Shown: in pieces, positions 62,934 to 64,000 of the stretch
Position numbering within the stretch: position 1 is the stretch's first letter
Layout: every line of letters starts with the position of its first letter
Source of the DNA: CAIVVT01 sp963757265
Lineage (GTDB): Bacteria > Acidobacteriota > Terriglobia > Bryobacterales > Bryobacteraceae
Assembly (NCBI GenBank): GCA_963757265.1
Contig: CAVWRA010000006.1
Location: 1,364,001 to 1,428,000 of the forward strand
Length of the DNA: 64,000 bases
Direction of reading: 5' to 3'
Translations under genes and position numbers: made by a program
The notes under the pieces: generated by a model
What the model was told of the DNA's origin: nothing
Databases searched by the model: none
Seen by the model: the letters and a program-made list of their open reading frames with translations, nothing else

Positions 62934-63681
62934 GTTCCTTCAGCCGCTCCCGCGACACCGCGATCTCGGTCTTCTTCGCGTCCTTCAGCCGCAGCATCAT
63001 CCGCCCGCCGAACCAGTTGTACAGCTCGTCGACGTACTCCAGGTTGACGATGGTCGAGCGGTGCACCCGCACGAATCGCGCCGGGTCCAGCTTCTGCTCC
63101 AGCTCGGCGATCGTCCGGTCCACCACCCACTTCTTCTCCGCCGTCGCCGCGAACGTGAGCTTGTCCTCGGCGAAGAAATGCGTGATCCGCGCCAGCTCCA
63201 GGAAGTGCACCCGCTCGCCCGACCGCGACGGAATCCGCTCCAGCCGCCCCGCACCCGCTTGCGCTTGCAGCGCCGCCGATATCTGCTTCAGCAGCGTCCG
63301 CATCTCCGGCCGTGGCTCCGCCCCGCCCACCACCCGCTCCAGTTTCCCCAGCGCCCGTTCGAGCTGTTCACGCTCGATCGGCTTCAACAGGTAGTCCACC
63401 GAATGGTGCTCGAACGCCCTCAGCGCGTACTGGTCGTAAGCCGTCGTGAAGATCACCAGCGGCTCGCGTTCCAGCCGCCCCAGCAGGTCGAAACCCGTCA
63501 GTCCCGGCATCTGGATATCCAGGAACAGCACGTCCGGCGCGAGCAGTTCGATCTCCAGCGACGCGCGCTCCGGGTCGGATGCCGCGCCCAGCACCTCCAC
63601 CCGTCCGTCCTCTCTCAGCAGCTGCTCCAACCGCCGCAGCGCCAGCGGTTCGTCGTCCACCAGAAACGCGCGTGGTTTCAT
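62911..63681 (-). CDS. LytTR-family response regulator
   Basis: A 256-residue regulator. The receiver has FLVDDEPLALRRLEQ, phospho-acceptor Asp55 (VLFLDIQMPGLTGF) and the conserved Lys in DYLLKPIERE. The LytTR DNA-binding domain has ARFVRVHRSTIVNLEYVDEL and DAKKTEIAVSRERLKELKD. Its ATG overlaps the kinase stop (ATGA at 63678-63681), so the two are coupled. Targets are unknown; the adjacent acyl genes run on the other strand. Confidence 0.93.
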   Translation of the reverse strand: MKPRAFLVDDEPLALRRLEQLLREDGRVEVLGAASDPERASLEIELLAPDVLFLDIQMPGLTGFDLLGRLEREPLVIFTTAYDQYALRAFEHHSVDYLLKPIEREQLERALGKLERVVGGAEPRPEMRTLLKQISAALQAQAGAGRLERIPSRSGERVHFLELARITHFFAEDKLTFAATAEKKWVVDRTIAELEQKLDPARFVRVHRSTIVNLEYVDELYNWFGGRMMLRLKDAKKTEIAVSRERLKELKDRLGL

Positions 63682-64000
63682 ACCATCGCCGCCATCGGCA
63701 GCCGGAACCGCACCGACGCGCCCTTCTCGGGCGTCGCGATCTCAATCGACGCCGCCGCGCCGTACAGCGCTTCCAGCCGTTGCTCCAGCATATCCAGCCC
63801 GTGTCCGGCCCGCAGCGCCGCGCTCGAAAAGCCCGGCCCGTCGTCGCTCACCTCGGCCACCAGCGCATCCTCCTCCCGCCGCACCCGGATGCTGATCGTA
63901 CCCCCGTCCCGCCGCGGCGCGATGGCGTGCTTCATGCTGTTCTCCACCAGCGTCTGCAGCGAGTATGCGGGGATCTCGATCGCGCCCAGCTCGGCCGGCG
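63678..64000 (-). CDS. LytS/YesM-type sensor kinase, C-terminal part (cut by window end)
   Basis: The readable 107 residues are the ATPase end: IPAYSLQTLVENSMKHAIAP (N-box) and VSDDGPGFSSAALRAGHGLD (G1-box), as in His_kinase/HATPase of the LytS class. The upstream part, with the sensor and His box, lies beyond base 64000. It pairs with the LytTR regulator. Confidence 0.88.
   Translation of the reverse strand, partial: PAELGAIEIPAYSLQTLVENSMKHAIAPRRDGGTISIRVRREEDALVAEVSDDGPGFSSAALRAGHGLDMLEQRLEALYGAAASIEIATPEKGASVRFRLPMAAMV

Overview
The window is a high-GC bacterial chromosome segment. It most resembles an acidobacterium of the Solibacter/Bryobacter type. This is an inference from the gene families: many Tat-exported sugar isomerase-like and Gfo/Idh/MocA proteins, a PEP-CTERM protein, a HemQ-type haem pathway, secreted hydrolases, and short palindromic repeats of a kind common in these genomes. 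No 16S gene is present to confirm it.

Layout. 1-2.7 kb: end of a glycosyltransferase gene, an orphan Imm50-like immunity gene and alanine racemase. 2.7-8.2 kb: the replication block dnaA-dnaN-gyrB (minus strand, no recF between dnaN and gyrB), with DnaA-box-like sites on both sides of dnaA, so the chromosome origin is probably here. 8.2-14.9 kb: tRNA-Gly, a small ATPase, a three-domain acyl synthetase/ACP/acyltransferase, a TPR protein, secG and a tRNA-Leu lacking one acceptor-stem base. 14.9-22.5 kb: probable remnant of an integrated element. It holds a truncated tyrosine recombinase against the tRNA-Leu, a frameshifted sugar isomerase-like gene, an oxidoreductase, two translationally coupled carbohydrate-active proteins and two phage-like remnants. 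23-29.5 kb: M3 peptidase, a NarL-type two-component pair, a PEP-CTERM protein and a lower-GC patch with a DUF2335 gene. 29.5-36.5 kb: hemQ, two tandem cyclophilins, hemH, an M28 peptidase, a PilZ protein, a FliA-like sigma factor and a MITE-like element. 36.5-51.9 kb: sppA, Tat-exported sugar enzymes, an RND/ABC adaptor plus ATPase without permease, a GH42-like enzyme, galactokinase, and two clusters of dispersed repeats. 51.9-64 kb: an acyl-transfer cluster (MBOAT, two SGNH hydrolases, DltC-like carrier, KAS III-like protein with Ser replacing the catalytic Cys), a frameshifted M1 aminopeptidase, a P-loop kinase, a frameshifted polysaccharide deacetylase overlapping an ACP and a FabF-like synthase, and a LytTR two-component system cut by the window end.

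The most interesting system is 51,973-57,393. Its MBOAT + SGNH + small carrier composition parallels DltB-DltD-DltC of teichoic acid D-alanylation. No DltA-like ligase is present; the last gene is instead a ketosynthase-III fold protein with an active-site serine. This suggests an undescribed envelope O-acylation route in which the KAS III-like protein loads or moves the acyl group. The second carrier/ketosynthase pair at 61.4-62.9 kb may belong to related acyl chemistry.

Three genes (15.84, 57.59 and 60.86 kb) carry single-base frameshifts and the tRNA-Leu lacks one base. At least some of these may be sequence errors rather than biology.
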